Source: Enterobacter sp. SA187 | Lineage (GTDB): Bacteria > Pseudomonadota > Gammaproteobacteria > Enterobacterales > Enterobacteriaceae | Direction of reading: 5' to 3' | Length of the DNA stretch: 64,000 bases | Assembly: GCF_001888805.2 (NCBI RefSeq) | Contig: NZ_CP019113.1 | Coordinates: 1,302,001 to 1,366,000, forward strand | The notes under the pieces: model-generated | What the model was told of the DNA's origin: nothing | What the model saw: only the letters and a program-made list of their open reading frames with translations | Database searches by the model: none | Shown: in pieces, positions 1 through 8,671 of the stretch | Layout: each line of letters starts with the position of its first letter | Position numbering within the stretch: position 1 is the stretch's first letter | Translations under genes and position numbers: made by a program

Positions 1-842
1 TGGGCGCGCGCTTTGATGATCGCGTGACCGGCAAGCTGAACACCTTTGCCCCACACGCCAGCGTCATTCATATGGACATCGATCCGGCGGAAATGAACAA
101 GCTGCGTCAGGCGCATGTTGCCCTGCAGGGGGATTTAACCGCCTTGCTGAACGCCTTACAGCAGCCCCTGAATATCACCGAATGGCGTGAGTACACCGCT
201 GATCTGCGCCGCGAACACGCCTGGCGTTACGACCATCCTGGCGAGGCGATTTACGCGCCGCTGCTGTTAAAGCAGTTGTCCGATCGTAAGCCAAAAGAGA
301 GCGTGGTGACCACGGATGTAGGCCAGCACCAGATGTGGTCTGCGCAACATATGACCTACAGCCGCCCGGAGAACTTTATTACCTCCAGCGGGCTGGGAAC
401 CATGGGCTTTGGCCTGCCGGCGGCGGTCGGGGCGCAAATCGCCCGTCCGGATGATACGGTGATCTGTATCTCCGGTGACGGCTCCTTCATGATGAATGTT
501 CAGGAGCTGGGCACCGTAAAACGCAAACAGTTGCCGCTGAAGATTGTCTTACTCGATAACCAGCGCTTAGGCATGGTTCGCCAGTGGCAGCAGCTGTTTT
601 TCCAGGAGCGTTACAGCGAAACCACTCTGACCGATAACCCCGATTTCCTCATGCTGGCCCGCGCCTTTGGCATCCCCGGCCAGCACATCACCCGTAAAGA
701 CCAGGTTGAAGCGGCGATCGACACCCTGCTCGCAAGCGAAGGGCCTTATCTGCTTCATGTCTCAATCGACGAACTGGAAAACGTCTGGCCTCTGGTGCCG
801 CCCGGCGCCAGTAACTCACAAATGCTGGAGAAATTATCATGA
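1..842 (+). CDS. ilvG: Acetolactate synthase II large subunit (3' part, 5' end outside window)
   Basis: Thiamine-diphosphate enzyme that condenses two pyruvates, or pyruvate and 2-ketobutyrate, in the first common step of valine and isoleucine synthesis. The reading frame is open from base 3 (GARFDDRVTGKLN...), so only about the last 279 of roughly 548 residues are present. The C-terminal ThDP-binding motif is visible: GDGSF, then a conserved stretch ending in LLDN. The stop TGA at 840-842 overlaps the ATG of ilvM (ATGA), a sign of translational coupling of the two subunits. The visible part has no frameshift. The well-known E. coli K-12 ilvG lesion lies in the mid/3' part of the gene and no equivalent break is seen here, but the 5' half cannot be judged. 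Confidence 0.95.
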   Translation, partial: GARFDDRVTGKLNTFAPHASVIHMDIDPAEMNKLRQAHVALQGDLTALLNALQQPLNITEWREYTADLRREHAWRYDHPGEAIYAPLLLKQLSDRKPKESVVTTDVGQHQMWSAQHMTYSRPENFITSSGLGTMGFGLPAAVGAQIARPDDTVICISGDGSFMMNVQELGTVKRKQLPLKIVLLDNQRLGMVRQWQQLFFQERYSETTLTDNPDFLMLARAFGIPGQHITRKDQVEAAIDTLLASEGPYLLHVSIDELENVWPLVPPGASNSQMLEKLS

Positions 843-1102
843 TGCAACATCAACTTGCCGTGCAGGCCCGCTTTAATCCGGAAACATTAGAGCGCGTTTT
901 ACGCGTAGTGCGTCATCGTGGCTTCCAGATTTGTGCGATGAACATGGAAACCGCCGCCGATCCGCAGAACATAAATATTGAATTGACCGTTGCCAGCCCG
1001 AGGTCTGTCGAATTACTGTTTAGCCAGCTAAGCAAACTGGTGGACGTAGCTCGCGTCGAGCTCCAGCAACGTACAACGACATCACAACAAATAAGCGCCT
1101 GA
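839..1102 (+). CDS. ilvM: Acetolactate synthase II small (regulatory) subunit
   Basis: An 87-residue ACT-type small subunit that partners IlvG and is needed for full activity of the AHAS II holoenzyme. The sequence begins MMQHQLAVQARFNPETLERV, the typical enterobacterial IlvM start, and has the usual full length. The start codon overlaps the ilvG stop by 4 bases and ilvE begins 17 bases after the stop, so it is the second gene of the ilvGMEDA operon. Nothing unusual is seen. Confidence 0.95.
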   Translation: MMQHQLAVQARFNPETLERVLRVVRHRGFQICAMNMETAADPQNINIELTVASPRSVELLFSQLSKLVDVARVELQQRTTTSQQISA

Positions 1103-1119
1103 GCGCAATAGGAAAGAAA

Positions 1120-2049
1120 ATGACGACGAAAAAAGCTGATTACATTTGGTCCAATGGCGAGATGATTCGTTGGGAGGACGCGAAGGTTCACGTCATGTCC
1201 CACGCGTTGCACTACGGTACTTCCGTCTTCGAAGGCATCCGTTGCTACGACTCGCACAAAGGGCCAGTGGTGTTCCGCCATCGTGAACACATGCAGCGTC
1301 TGCGTGATTCAGCCAAAATTTATCGTTTCCCGGTCTCTCAAAGCGTTGATGAACTGATGGAAGCCTGCCGCGCGGTGATCCGCAAAAACAACCTGACCAG
1401 CGCCTATATCCGTCCGCTGGTCTTTGTTGGCGATGTCGGCATGGGCGTTAACCCGCCGGAAGGGTACAGCACCGATGTGATCATCGCGGCCTTCCCGTGG
1501 GGCGCATACCTTGGCGCAGAAGCGCTGGAGCAGGGCATTGACGCGATGGTCTCTTCCTGGAACCGCGTAGCGCCGAACACCATCCCGACTGCGGCAAAAG
1601 CTGGTGGTAACTATCTTTCTTCCCTGCTGGTGGGCAGCGAAGCCCGTCGTCACGGTTATCAGGAAGGGATCGCGCTGGATGTGAACGGCTATATCTCCGA
1701 AGGCGCTGGCGAAAACCTGTTTGAAGTGAAGGATGGCATTCTGTTTACCCCGCCATTCACCTCTTCCGCGCTGCCGGGCATTACCCGCGATGCGATCATC
1801 AAACTGGCGCTGGATCTGGGTATCGAAGTGCGCGAGCAGGTGCTGTCCCGCGAATCCCTCTACCTGGCTGACGAAGTGTTTATGTCCGGCACCGCCGCCG
1901 AGATCACGCCAGTACGCAGCGTCGACAAAATCCAGGTGGGCGAAGGCCGTCGCGGTCCGGTCACCACCCGTATTCAGCAAGCATTCTTTGGCCTCTTTAC
2001 CGGTGAAACCGAAGATAAATGGGGCTGGCTGGATCAAGTTAATTCATAA
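1120..2049 (+). CDS. ilvE: Branched-chain amino acid aminotransferase
   Basis: Cytosolic PLP enzyme of fold type IV that carries out the last transamination in isoleucine, valine and leucine synthesis with glutamate as amino donor. It has 309 residues, the standard length. The PLP lysine is K160 in the context PTAAKAGGNYL, and the phosphate-binding EGAGENLF segment follows. An AGGAAAG ribosome-binding site precedes the ATG. It is third in the ilvGMEDA operon; 60 bases separate it from ilvD. No oddities. Confidence 0.97.
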   Translation: MTTKKADYIWSNGEMIRWEDAKVHVMSHALHYGTSVFEGIRCYDSHKGPVVFRHREHMQRLRDSAKIYRFPVSQSVDELMEACRAVIRKNNLTSAYIRPLVFVGDVGMGVNPPEGYSTDVIIAAFPWGAYLGAEALEQGIDAMVSSWNRVAPNTIPTAAKAGGNYLSSLLVGSEARRHGYQEGIALDVNGYISEGAGENLFEVKDGILFTPPFTSSALPGITRDAIIKLALDLGIEVREQVLSRESLYLADEVFMSGTAAEITPVRSVDKIQVGEGRRGPVTTRIQQAFFGLFTGETEDKWGWLDQVNS

Positions 2050-2109
2050 GCATAATGACAGGGCGGCACGTACCGCCCTGAATACCTGACAGACGGGAGT
2101 AAATAAAGC

Positions 2110-3960
2110 ATGCCTAAGTACCGTTCCGCCACCACCACCCATGGCCGTAATATGGCCGGCGCCCGCGCATTATGGCGCGCGACCGGCATGACCGACGACG
2201 ATTTCGGCAAGCCGATTATTGCCGTGGTCAACTCGTTTACGCAGTTCGTGCCGGGCCACGTTCATCTGCGCGACCTGGGTAAACTGGTCGCAGAGCAGAT
2301 TGAGGCCTCAGGCGGCGTCGCCAAAGAGTTCAATACCATCGCGGTAGATGATGGTATCGCCATGGGGCACGGGGGCATGCTTTATTCACTGCCATCACGT
2401 GAACTGATCGCCGACTCCGTGGAATATATGGTCAACGCCCACTGCGCCGACGCCATGGTCTGTATTTCCAACTGCGACAAAATCACCCCCGGCATGCTGA
2501 TGGCGGCATTACGTCTGAACATTCCGGTGATTTTTGTTTCCGGCGGCCCGATGGAAGCCGGTAAAACCAAACTCTCCAATCAGATCATCAAACTGGATCT
2601 GGTGGATGCCATGATCCAGGGCGCAGACCCGAAAGTTTCCGACGAGCAGAGCGAGCAGGTCGAGCGCTCCGCCTGTCCGACCTGCGGCTCCTGTTCCGGC
2701 ATGTTTACCGCCAACTCCATGAACTGCCTGACCGAAGCGCTCGGTCTGTCGCAGCCGGGTAACGGTTCCCTGCTGGCGACCCATGCCGATCGCGAACAGC
2801 TGTTCCTCAACGCCGGTAAACGCATTGTTGAACTGACCAAACGCTATTATGAGCAGGACGATGAAACCGCGCTGCCGCGCAATATCGCCAGCAAAGCCGC
2901 GTTCGAAAACGCCATGACGCTGGATATCGCTATGGGCGGCTCTACCAATACCGTTCTGCACCTGCTGGCGGCGGCGCAGGAAGCGGAAATTGACTTCACC
3001 ATGACCGACATCGACAAACTGTCGCGTCATGTTCCGCAGCTGTGCAAGGTTGCCCCCAGCACGCAGAAATATCATATGGAAGACGTCCACCGTGCAGGCG
3101 GGGTGATCGGTATTCTGGGCGAGCTGGATCGCGCCGGGCTGATGCAGCGCGACGTGAAAAACGTCCTCGGTCTGACGCTGGCGCAAACCATTGAGCAGTA
3201 CGACGTGATGGTCACCCAGGACGACTCGGTGAAAGAGATGTTCCGCGCCGGTCCGGCAGGCATCCGCACCACCAAAGCCTTCTCGCAGAATTGCCGCTGG
3301 GATACGCTGGATAACGATCGCGCCAACGGCTGCATTCGTTCTATTGAACACGCCTACAGCCTGGAAGGTGGCCTGGCGGTGCTGTACGGCAACTTCGCGG
3401 AAAACGGCTGTATCGTGAAAACCGCAGGGGTGGACGACAGCAACCTGACCTTTACCGGCCCGGCCAAAGTCTACGAAAGCCAGGACGATGCGGTAGAAGC
3501 TATTCTTGGCGGTAAAGTGGTGGCGGGTGATGTGGTCGTGATCCGCTACGAAGGGCCGAAAGGCGGGCCGGGTATGCAGGAAATGCTCTATCCGACCAGC
3601 TTCCTGAAATCCATGGGTCTGGGCAAAGCCTGCGCGCTGCTCACCGATGGCCGTTTCTCCGGCGGCACCTCCGGTCTTTCCATCGGCCACGTCTCCCCGG
3701 AAGCGGCCAGCGGCGGCAATATTGCGCTGATCGAAGATGGCGACATCATCGCCATTGATATTCCGAACCGTGGGATCCAGTTGCAGGTGAGCGATCAGGA
3801 ACTGGCGGCCCGTCGTGAAGCACAGGAAGCGCGCGGTGCTGCTGCCTGGACGCCAAAAGCCCGTGAGCGTCAGGTTTCTTTCGCGCTGCGTGCCTACGCC
3901 AGCCTCGCGACCAGTGCAGATAAAGGCGCAGTGCGCGATAAATCGAAACTGGGAGGCTGA
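2110..3960 (+). CDS. ilvD: Dihydroxy-acid dehydratase
   Basis: Fe-S dehydratase that converts 2,3-dihydroxy-isovalerate and -methylvalerate to the 2-keto acids. 616 residues, full length. Cluster-ligand cysteines are visible in SNCDKITPGM (about residue 122) and CPTCGSCSGMFTANSMN (about residue 195), the signature blocks of the IlvD/Edd family. It lies between ilvE and ilvA, with only two bases before the ilvA ATG, so ilvD and ilvA are probably coupled. Confidence 0.97.
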   Translation: MPKYRSATTTHGRNMAGARALWRATGMTDDDFGKPIIAVVNSFTQFVPGHVHLRDLGKLVAEQIEASGGVAKEFNTIAVDDGIAMGHGGMLYSLPSRELIADSVEYMVNAHCADAMVCISNCDKITPGMLMAALRLNIPVIFVSGGPMEAGKTKLSNQIIKLDLVDAMIQGADPKVSDEQSEQVERSACPTCGSCSGMFTANSMNCLTEALGLSQPGNGSLLATHADREQLFLNAGKRIVELTKRYYEQDDETALPRNIASKAAFENAMTLDIAMGGSTNTVLHLLAAAQEAEIDFTMTDIDKLSRHVPQLCKVAPSTQKYHMEDVHRAGGVIGILGELDRAGLMQRDVKNVLGLTLAQTIEQYDVMVTQDDSVKEMFRAGPAGIRTTKAFSQNCRWDTLDNDRANGCIRSIEHAYSLEGGLAVLYGNFAENGCIVKTAGVDDSNLTFTGPAKVYESQDDAVEAILGGKVVAGDVVVIRYEGPKGGPGMQEMLYPTSFLKSMGLGKACALLTDGRFSGGTSGLSIGHVSPEAASGGNIALIEDGDIIAIDIPNRGIQLQVSDQELAARREAQEARGAAAWTPKARERQVSFALRAYASLATSADKGAVRDKSKLGG

Positions 3961-3962
3961 TT

Positions 3963-5507
3963 ATGGCCGAAGCCCAACCGCTGTCTGCCGCCCCTGACGG
4001 GGCGGAGTATCTCCGGGCGGTGCTGCGCGCACCTGTCTATGAAGCGGCGCAGGTCACGCCGCTGCAAAAAATGGAAAAGCTCTCTTCGCGGCTGGATAAC
4101 GTCATTCTGGTGAAGCGCGAAGATCGCCAGCCGGTGCACAGCTTCAAGCTGCGCGGCGCATACGCCATGATGGCCGGGCTGACGGAAGCGCAAAAAGCGC
4201 AGGGGGTGATCACGGCCTCTGCAGGAAATCACGCTCAGGGCGTGGCCTTTTCGTCTTCGCGTCTCGGTGTGAAAGCGCTGATCGTGATGCCCGTCGCCAC
4301 CGCCGACATCAAAGTCGACGCGGTACGGGCGTTCGGCGGCGAAGTGTTGCTGCACGGCGCGAATTTTGACGAGGCGAAAGCCCGGGCTATCGAACTGTCA
4401 CAGCAGCAGGGTTTTACCTGGGTGCCGCCGTTTGATCACCCGATGGTCATCGCCGGTCAGGGCACGCTGGCGCTGGAGCTGCTACAGCAGGACGCGCATA
4501 TCGACCGCGTCTTTGTGCCGGTCGGCGGCGGCGGGCTGGCGGCGGGTGTGGCGGTGCTGATCAAACAACTGATGCCGCAAATCAAAGTGATTGCCGTTGA
4601 AGCGGAAGATTCCGCGTGCCTGAAAGCCGCGCTGGACGCCGGGCATCCGGTTGATTTACCGCGCGTCGGGTTGTTCGCCGAAGGCGTGGCCGTCAAACGT
4701 ATCGGCGATGAAACCTTCCGCCTGTGTCAGGAATATCTGGATGACATCATCACCGTCGACAGCGATGCCATTTGCGCGGCGATGAAAGATCTGTTCGAAG
4801 ATGTACGTGCGGTGGCAGAGCCGTCCGGCGCGCTGGCGCTGGCGGGGATGAAAAAATACATCGCGCAGCACCATATTCGCGGTGAACGTCTGGCGCATGT
4901 GCTGTCCGGCGCGAACGTCAATTTCCACGGTTTGCGTTACGTTTCCGAACGTTGCGAGCTGGGGGAACAGCGTGAAGCCCTGCTGGCGGTGACCATCCCG
5001 GAAACCAAGGGCAGCTTCCTGAAATTCTGCCAGCTGCTGGGCGGACGTGCGGTAACGGAGTTCAACTACCGGTTTGCCGATGCCAAAGATGCCTGTATTT
5101 TTGTCGGCGTGCGCTTAAGCCGTGGGCTGGAGGAGCGCAAAGAAATTCTCGCGCTGCTGAATGACGGCGGTTACAGCGTGGTGGATCTGTCTGACGATGA
5201 GATGGCGAAACTGCACGTGCGCTATATGGTCGGCGGTCGCCCGTCGAAACCGCTTAAGGAACGGCTTTACAGCTTTGAGTTCCCGGAATCCCCCGGCGCG
5301 CTGCTGAAATTCCTGCACACGCTGGGGACGTACTGGAACATCTCGCTGTTCCACTACCGCAGCCACGGCACCGACTATGGCCGCGTGCTGGCGGCCTTTG
5401 AGCTGGGCGAGCATGAACCCGATTTCGAAACGCGCCTGAACGAACTGGGTTACGAGTGTCACGACGAAACCCACAACCCGGCGTTTCGGTTTTTCCTCGC
5501 GGGCTAA
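3963..5507 (+). CDS. ilvA: Biosynthetic threonine deaminase
   Basis: PLP-dependent threonine ammonia-lyase that makes 2-ketobutyrate, the committed step to isoleucine, and is normally feedback-inhibited by isoleucine. 514 residues. The PLP lysine is K62 in SFKLRGAYAMM, and the glycine-rich phosphate loop GGGGLAAG is seen further on. The last ~190 residues hold the two ACT-like regulatory domains, which distinguishes it from the shorter catabolic TdcB. Last gene of ilvGMEDA; it is followed by a REP cluster and the convergent ilvY. Confidence 0.97.
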   Translation: MAEAQPLSAAPDGAEYLRAVLRAPVYEAAQVTPLQKMEKLSSRLDNVILVKREDRQPVHSFKLRGAYAMMAGLTEAQKAQGVITASAGNHAQGVAFSSSRLGVKALIVMPVATADIKVDAVRAFGGEVLLHGANFDEAKARAIELSQQQGFTWVPPFDHPMVIAGQGTLALELLQQDAHIDRVFVPVGGGGLAAGVAVLIKQLMPQIKVIAVEAEDSACLKAALDAGHPVDLPRVGLFAEGVAVKRIGDETFRLCQEYLDDIITVDSDAICAAMKDLFEDVRAVAEPSGALALAGMKKYIAQHHIRGERLAHVLSGANVNFHGLRYVSERCELGEQREALLAVTIPETKGSFLKFCQLLGGRAVTEFNYRFADAKDACIFVGVRLSRGLEERKEILALLNDGGYSVVDLSDDEMAKLHVRYMVGGRPSKPLKERLYSFEFPESPGALLKFLHTLGTYWNISLFHYRSHGTDYGRVLAAFELGEHEPDFETRLNELGYECHDETHNPAFRFFLAG

Positions 5508-5516
5508 TGTGTCGAG

Positions 5517-5675
5517 GTGCCTGATGGCGCTGCGCTTATCAGGCCTACAGGGGTGTAAAACGGTAAATCGCAGAAAACGTAGGCCGGATAAGGCCCTTGC
5601 GCCGCCATCCGGCGAAACCCACGCGCCAGACAGTAAATCGCAGGCCGGATAAGGTGCCCGCGCCGCCATCCGGCA
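5517..5675. repeat. BIME: three REP units between ilvA and ilvY
   Basis: Three imperfect palindromes of the enterobacterial REP type lie between the convergent 3' ends of ilvA and ilvY. One at 5517-5549 is in inverse orientation. Two at about 5579-5613 and 5641-5674 are in direct orientation, with cores like GGCCGGATAAGG paired with CCGCCATCCGGC. The two direct units are each preceded by the same GTAAATCGCA stretch, so they look like a local tandem duplication. Such elements usually stabilise the 3' ends of both mRNAs. Confidence 0.85.
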
Positions 5676-5679
5676 AAAT

Positions 5680-6570
5680 CTATGCGCCCGGCAAAATAGA
5701 CCAGAACGCATTCACCAGCGGCTCATGCAGCCGCTTTTTTTGTGCGCACACGCCCAGCTCGAACGGCGTTCTCTCATCGCTGCGCTCCAGGATCATCACG
5801 CGGTTACGCACCGGCTCCGGGCTGTTTTCCAGCACCACCTCCGGGATCAGCGCCACGCCGCAGCCCAGCGCCACCATCGATACCATCGCCTCATGCCCGC
5901 CCACCGTGGCGTAAATCGACGGATTACTGATTTTTTGCCGACGGAACCACAGTTCAATACGACGACGCACCGGTCCCTGATCGGGCATGATAAAAGGCAC
6001 CGTCGACCAGTCCGGCTCGGCAACGGACACCTGATTGCGCACCGGGCAGGGCAGCGCCGGGGCGATCAGCACCACCGCCAGATTTTCCAGCATTGAAAAG
6101 GCCACCGCGCCGGGCAGCGTTTCCGGTTTGCCCGCAATCGCCAGATCCGCCTCGCCGGTGACCACTTTGTCCATCGCGTCGGCGGCATCGCCGGTGGTCA
6201 GCTTGATTTCCACGGACGGGTGTTCGGCGCGAAAACGGTCGAGGATCGGCGGCAGATGGCTGTAGGCCGCCGTTACCGAACAAAACAGCTTAAGCTCGCC
6301 GGACAGCGATGGCCCCTGCTGATCGATGGTGTGGCGCAACTGCTGATACTGCAACAGCGTATGCTGCGCGAAGGTACGCAGCTCTTCCCCCGCTTCGGTC
6401 AGCGTCACGGTGCGGTTATCGCGCACAAACAGCGGCTGCCCCAGGTCTTCCTCCAGACGCTGGATCTGCCGGGAAAGGGTGGAAGGACTGACGTGCATGG
6501 CGCGCGCGCTGCGGCCAAAATGACGGCTTTCCGCCAGATGCAGGAAGATTTTCAGATCGCGTAAATCCAT
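5680..6570 (-). CDS. ilvY: LysR-type activator of ilvC
   Basis: LysR-family regulator that binds the ilvY-ilvC intergenic operators and activates ilvC when acetolactate or acetohydroxybutyrate accumulates; it also represses itself. 296 residues. The N-terminal helix-turn-helix (SRHFGRSARAMHVSPSTLSRQIQRLE) is clear, and a periplasmic-binding-like effector domain follows from about residue 90. It is divergent from ilvC with a 153-bp intergenic region that carries a perfect inverted repeat. Confidence 0.96.
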   Translation of the reverse strand: MDLRDLKIFLHLAESRHFGRSARAMHVSPSTLSRQIQRLEEDLGQPLFVRDNRTVTLTEAGEELRTFAQHTLLQYQQLRHTIDQQGPSLSGELKLFCSVTAAYSHLPPILDRFRAEHPSVEIKLTTGDAADAMDKVVTGEADLAIAGKPETLPGAVAFSMLENLAVVLIAPALPCPVRNQVSVAEPDWSTVPFIMPDQGPVRRRIELWFRRQKISNPSIYATVGGHEAMVSMVALGCGVALIPEVVLENSPEPVRNRVMILERSDERTPFELGVCAQKKRLHEPLVNAFWSILPGA

Positions 6571-6590
6571 CGGGTCAGCTCCAGATTTTT

Positions 6591-6611
6591 ACGTTGCGAA
6601 TTATGCAACGT
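6591..6611. promoter_or_regulatory. IlvY operator in the ilvY-ilvC intergenic region
   Basis: A perfect 7-bp inverted repeat, ACGTTGC - 7 nt - GCAACGT, sits 21 bp upstream of the ilvY ATG and about 110 bp upstream of ilvC. LysR-type dyads of the TTGC-N-GCAA form are the known IlvY operators in E. coli. A second, looser half-site pair (GTTG about 6615, CAAC about 6637) follows toward ilvC and may be the second operator. The assignment is by position and symmetry. Confidence 0.75.
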
Positions 6612-6723
6612 GACGTTGTTAATATATCAATTTCAGCAACGCATTTCCTGTCATATAGTGGGTTCATTCTCGCAATAACGCGAACCGAATAATAAGTACG
6701 ACACAACATCACGAGGATCGACC

Positions 6724-8199
6724 ATGGCTAACTACTTCAATACACTGAACCTGCGCCAGCAGCTGGCGCAACTGGGCAAATGTCGCTTTATGGGCCGCGA
6801 TGAATTCGCTGACGGCGCAAGCTTCCTCCAGGGTAAAAAAGTGGTCATCGTCGGTTGTGGCGCGCAGGGTCTGAACCAGGGCCTGAACATGCGTGACTCC
6901 GGTCTGGATATCTCCTACGCGCTGCGTGCCGAAGCCATTGCTGAAAAACGCGCCTCGTGGCGTAAAGCGACCGAAAACGGCTTTAAAGTCGGTACTTACG
7001 AAGAGCTGATACCGCAGGCGGATCTGGTGGTTAACCTGACGCCGGACAAACAGCACTCCGACGTGGTGCGTTCCGTACAGCCGCTGATGAAAGACGGCGC
7101 TGCGCTGGGCTATTCCCACGGCTTCAACATCGTGGAAGTGGGCGAGCAGATCCGTAAAGACATTACCGTGGTGATGGTGGCGCCGAAATGTCCGGGTACG
7201 GAAGTGCGCGAAGAGTACAAACGTGGTTTCGGCGTACCGACGCTGATCGCCGTGCACCCGGAAAACGATCCGAAAGGCGAAGGCATGGCGATTGCTAAAG
7301 CCTGGGCCGCAGCAACCGGCGGTCACCGTGCGGGCGTGCTGGAATCCTCTTTCGTGGCGGAAGTGAAATCTGACCTGATGGGCGAGCAGACCATTCTGTG
7401 CGGTATGTTGCAGGCTGGCTCTCTGCTGTGCTTTGACAAGCTGGTGGAAGAGGGCACCGACCCGGCATACGCAGAAAAACTGATCCAGTTCGGCTGGGAA
7501 ACCATCACCGAAGCACTGAAGCAGGGCGGTATCACCCTGATGATGGATCGCCTGTCCAACCCGGCGAAAGTGCGTGCGTATGCGCTGTCTGAACAGCTGA
7601 AAACCATTATGGCGCCGCTGTTCAAAAAACATATGGATGACATCATCTCCGGTGAATTCTCCTCCGGCATGATGGCTGACTGGGCCGAAGACGATAAGAA
7701 ACTGCTGACCTGGCGCGAAGAGACCGGTAAAACCGCCTTTGAAACTGCGCCGCAGTTTGAAGGCAAAATCGCCGAGCAGGAATACTTCGACAAAGGCGTG
7801 CTGATGATCGCGATGGTGAAAGCGGGCGTTGAGCTGGCGTTCGAAACCATGGTGGATTCCGGCATCATCGAAGAATCCGCGTACTACGAATCGCTGCACG
7901 AGCTGCCGCTGATCGCTAACACCATCGCCCGTAAGCGTCTGTATGAAATGAACGTGGTGATCTCCGATACCGCCGAGTACGGTAACTACCTGTTCTCTTA
8001 TGCCTGCGTGCCGCTGCTGAAAGAGTTTATGACCACGCTGCAACCGGGCGATCTGGGCAAGGCGATTGAAGGGACTGCGGTGGATAACGCCCAGTTACGC
8101 GACGTGAACGAAGCGATCCGCAGCCACGCCATTGAGGCGGTCGGTAAGAAACTGCGCGGTTATATGACGGATATGAAGCGTATTGCCGTCGCCGGTTAA
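6724..8199 (+). CDS. ilvC: Ketol-acid reductoisomerase, class II
   Basis: NADPH- and Mg-dependent enzyme that isomerises and reduces acetolactate / acetohydroxybutyrate to the dihydroxy acids used by IlvD. 491 residues, i.e. the long class II form with a duplicated C-terminal knotted domain, as in E. coli. The N-terminal Rossmann motif VVIVGCGAQGLNQG is clear. It is preceded by an ACGAGGATCGACC ribosome-binding region. Regulated by the divergent IlvY rather than by the ilvG attenuator. Two REP hairpins follow it. Confidence 0.97.
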   Translation: MANYFNTLNLRQQLAQLGKCRFMGRDEFADGASFLQGKKVVIVGCGAQGLNQGLNMRDSGLDISYALRAEAIAEKRASWRKATENGFKVGTYEELIPQADLVVNLTPDKQHSDVVRSVQPLMKDGAALGYSHGFNIVEVGEQIRKDITVVMVAPKCPGTEVREEYKRGFGVPTLIAVHPENDPKGEGMAIAKAWAAATGGHRAGVLESSFVAEVKSDLMGEQTILCGMLQAGSLLCFDKLVEEGTDPAYAEKLIQFGWETITEALKQGGITLMMDRLSNPAKVRAYALSEQLKTIMAPLFKKHMDDIISGEFSSGMMADWAEDDKKLLTWREETGKTAFETAPQFEGKIAEQEYFDKGVLMIAMVKAGVELAFETMVDSGIIEESAYYESLHELPLIANTIARKRLYEMNVVISDTAEYGNYLFSYACVPLLKEFMTTLQPGDLGKAIEGTAVDNAQLRDVNEAIRSHAIEAVGKKLRGYMTDMKRIAVAG

Positions 8200-8219
8200 T
8201 AACACCCTATAGCGTTACT

Positions 8220-8298
8220 GTAGGCCCGGTAAGCGCCAGCGCCACCGGGCTTTATTAAGCACTAAATGTAGGCCCGGTAAGCGTCAGCGCCACCGGGC
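8220..8298. repeat. Two REP-like hairpins after ilvC
   Basis: Two nearly identical 31-bp palindromic units at 8220-8250 and 8268-8298 (core GGCCCGGTAAGCG paired with GCCACCGGGC) in direct orientation, 48 bp apart. Each is followed by a short T run. The units differ from the GGCCGGATAAGG type seen after ilvA, so at least two REP sequence classes exist in this genome. Their position between the convergent ilvC and ppiC genes suggests a two-sided terminator or mRNA-stabiliser role. Confidence 0.85.
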
Positions 8299-8304
8299 TT
8301 TTTA

Positions 8305-8586
8305 TCAGTTGCGGTACAGCACTTTAATGATGTGGTAGCCGAACTGGGTGTGCAGCGGGCCGGTTGGCTCCAGCACCGGGCAGGAGAACACCACTTTATC
8401 GAAGGCCGGAACCATCTGGCCCTGACGGAATTCACCTAAATGACCGCCTTTTTTACCTGACGGGCAGGTAGAGTGTTTTTTCGCCAGCTTCTCGAAATCG
8501 CCGCCGTTTTTGATCTGTTCCAGAAGATCTAACGCCAGTTTCTCTTCTTTAACAAGGATATGCATTGCTGCCGCTGTTTTTGCCAT
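8305..8586 (-). CDS. ppiC: Parvulin peptidyl-prolyl cis-trans isomerase
   Basis: Small cytosolic parvulin (93 residues) that catalyses proline isomerisation in proteins. The whole protein is one rotamase domain: KTAAAMHILVKEE at the start, the CPSGKKGGHLGEF block, and FGYHIIKVLYRN at the end, matching E. coli PpiC. The open frame extends further upstream to 8772, but that part runs over the rep start and lacks family similarity, so the ATG at 8584-8586 is chosen. Divergent from rep. Confidence 0.95.
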   Translation of the reverse strand: MAKTAAAMHILVKEEKLALDLLEQIKNGGDFEKLAKKHSTCPSGKKGGHLGEFRQGQMVPAFDKVVFSCPVLEPTGPLHTQFGYHIIKVLYRN

Positions 8587-8671
8587 GATCGTGCCTTGAG
8601 TCAGATAGTTTACGCTCGCTATACTACCACGCGTTTTTATCCCCTCCTGCCTTTCATTGAGTGATTTTCTT

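Noticed and set aside
6709..8043. 444-codon open frame antisense to ilvC
   Set aside because: Composition typical of antisense frames (His, Arg, Phe rich); ilvC is complete on the other strand.
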